In this document: positions 62,862 to 64,000 of the stretch, in pieces
Numbering within the stretch: position 1 is the stretch's first letter
Layout of the letters: every line of letters begins with the position of its first letter
Assembly (NCBI RefSeq): GCF_900116205.1
Contig: NZ_FOZS01000006.1
Span: 1 to 64,000, forward strand
Reading direction: 5' to 3'
DNA from: Halostagnicola kamekurae
GTDB lineage: Archaea > Halobacteriota > Halobacteria > Halobacteriales > Natrialbaceae
Length of the DNA stretch: 64,000 nucleotides
Notes under the pieces: generated by a model
Seen by the model: only the letters and a program-made list of their open reading frames with translations
What the model was told of the DNA's origin: nothing
The model's database searches: none
Position numbers and translations under genes: made by a program

Positions 62862-63062
62862 GAAGGCAAATACGTCGACGGAGACGCACACGTGAATACC
62901 TGCGAGAACCACCATCGCGCCAGCGAAGTGTGGCTCTCGCCTCATCAAGGAATTTCGAATGACAAACTTACCGTCTATCTCAGACTCTTCGAACTCCGCC
63001 GGAGGATCCTACTCAAACCCGGGCGAGAAGCCCTGAAAGACATTATCCGATCTATTCTCTGA
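62862..63062 (+). pseudogene. C-terminal remnant of an IS1595-type transposase
   Basis: A frame without a start reads GEGKYVDGDAHVNTCENHH, RASEVWLSPHQGISNDKLTV, then YLRLFELRRRILLKPGREA and LKDIIRSIL, stop at 63060-63062. V-N-T-C-E-x-H, W-L-x-P-H-x-G-x-S and K-L-x-x-Y-L-R-x-F are the usual end of haloarchaeal IS1595 transposases. Removing the IS at 61789-62856 joins this frame to ATDIASSMVISECN coded just left of it (about 61745-61788), which fits insertion into this gene. Earlier parts are not seen. Confidence 0.6.
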
Positions 63063-63108
63063 CTCACCAACAATGTCCTTCACAAGAGCGACGGCAATTG
63101 GCATTCTA

Positions 63109-63276
63109 CTAACAACCGCTGACGTTGCGCTCGAGCCAAATGACGCAGAATATGAGATTACGTGCCACGATCGCGACGGCACCGCCGGTGATCATCAACC
63201 CGGTGCCGATGGCAGTCAGGAACCCAACCGGCGTGTAAGCTGTCAGCGCCGCATCGTAGTGTCTAGTTCGATGCAT
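63109..63276 (-). CDS. Possible small membrane protein
   Basis: Fifty-five residues from ATG 63276: MHRTRHYDAALTAYTPVGFL, TAIGTGLMITGGAVAIVARN, LIFCVIWLERNVSGC. One or two hydrophobic segments with Gly-Ala repeats. No family is recognised and no operon partner is near, so it may be a genuine small protein or a remnant of a larger membrane protein. Confidence 0.35.
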   Translation of the reverse strand: MHRTRHYDAALTAYTPVGFLTAIGTGLMITGGAVAIVARNLIFCVIWLERNVSGC

Positions 63277-63470
63277 TAGTCACAATTAGATCTCATAGCA
63301 AGAAAATAATCACTCGAAAGAACAATCCCAGTGATTATCATATATAAACCCAGTGGGAGAGCTTTAAGCGAGAATGTGAGAATGGTGAATGACGCCATTC
63401 AGACATTCTTTCCTCATTCAAGATAAGCTGATCTTCTGTCTATTTATGTACTACACCCATATGGCTAACC

Positions 63471-63854
63471 ATGGGTCTGAGTGATTACCTGCCCGATACG
63501 CCACTGGAACAAACTGACAATGAGGATTACGAGGCAGTCGATAAGGAATTGACGACGAGTCTTGTTCAGAAAATGCTTCCGACAATGGATTACATGGCTG
63601 TGGAGAGGAAAGTGCAGGTCATTGAGACGGTTCGGTGGTACCTTGCTTTTGACAGTGCCTACAACACCCAAACACGTCGGACTGAAGCTCAAGAACGGGT
63701 AGCAGACTCGCACGAAGTCACTGTTCCTGCCGTTCAAGCGAAAGTACGGAAAGTGTATGAAAATCGGTATGGGAGAAAAAACGCCCAGAAGCTGTTTGAT
63801 GAAGATCTCGAGCAGATCGAAGAAGCATACATGTGCAGAGTCGAGGATTGTTAA
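63471..63854 (+). CDS. Hypothetical helical protein
   Basis: A 127-residue protein, MGLSDYLPDTPLEQTDNEDY, with ELTTSLVQKMLPTMDYMAVE, KVQVIETVRWYLAFDSAYN, HEVTVPAVQAKVRKVYENR and YGRKNAQKLFDEDLEQIEEA. It is mostly helical, with a stretch near residues 80-100 that could be a helix-turn-helix. Good start context after an AT-rich region (TTATGTACTACAC near 63447). The family is not recognised. Confidence 0.6.
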   Translation: MGLSDYLPDTPLEQTDNEDYEAVDKELTTSLVQKMLPTMDYMAVERKVQVIETVRWYLAFDSAYNTQTRRTEAQERVADSHEVTVPAVQAKVRKVYENRYGRKNAQKLFDEDLEQIEEAYMCRVEDC

Positions 63855-64000
63855 AAATGAGTGTAAAAACGCTGAGTTGGAGGACTATGGGGCAAAACAG
63901 TTTGTACACACTCAGTCACGTTTACAGAATCTAAATGAATACTTCAAAATTGGAGAAATGTTGAGGTATTCATCCAGAAGTCACCTGAGAAAATGGTGGT

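Overview
The window reads as accessory DNA of a halophilic archaeon (class Halobacteria), most likely a megaplasmid or an island next to a secondary replication origin. The signs are strongly acidic proteins, a plasmid-style Orc1/Cdc6 gene flanked by inverted origin boxes, a HalOD1-like output domain, a phi-H1-type repressor, a TFB-like zinc ribbon, a Mre11-Rad50 pair and leaderless genes with TATA boxes about 27 bases upstream. Coding density is uneven, base composition changes abruptly between blocks, and many genes are truncated, frameshifted or interrupted by stops.

Layout. 1-340: edge of an IS6-type transposase. 577-4544: a CBASS-like locus (CARF-wHTH regulator, an unknown protein, a CD-NTase, a two-TM SLATT effector and a small protein). 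4990-7526: a phi-H1-like repressor with two matching operator-like sites, a possible structured RNA and a plasmid-type gene set ending in a coiled-coil protein. 8011-15149: a polytopic membrane protein, two tandem PD-(D/E)XK proteins and an OLD-family ATPase-TOPRIM nuclease. 15335-20347: integrase remnant, SWIM zinc-finger operon, small genes, and an origin with Orc1. 20717-28487: MazG-like hydrolase, two divergent EVE-HNH nucleases, and McrB with several EVE-like domains plus McrC. 28490-33863: DUF4238 and TIGR02391 proteins, a truncated TFB and a mosaic, broken DNA methylase. 33955-37431: a compact five-gene operon (two membrane proteins, a Rad50-like ATPase with a zinc hook, a wHTH-like protein, a small protein), the best candidate here for an undescribed system. 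37366-41287: AAA+ pseudogene, HNH nuclease with six homing-endonuclease-type repeats, and a recombinase. 42159-50322: two giant P-loop proteins; the second resembles an Avs-type nuclease-STAND sensor. 50413-54791: frameshifted integrase followed by very small membrane and zinc-finger genes and a rhomboid protease, resembling a provirus or integrated-element remnant. 55839-61661: Mre11, a Rad50 fused in frame to the C-terminal third of Cas1, Cas2, and a CRISPR array. 61789-63062: an IS with 15-bp ends, probably inserted in an IS1595-type remnant.

Together this is a dense defence and mobility island. Several restriction, abortive-infection and nucleotide-signalling modules sit beside an origin, separated by recombination scars. 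The most surprising object is the Rad50-Cas1 chimera, which looks like the scar of a deletion that removed the first half of cas1 and possibly other cas genes. The number of single-base frameshifts is high enough that either real decay or indel errors in the sequence must be considered. All functions are read from sequence motifs by eye; no database search was run.
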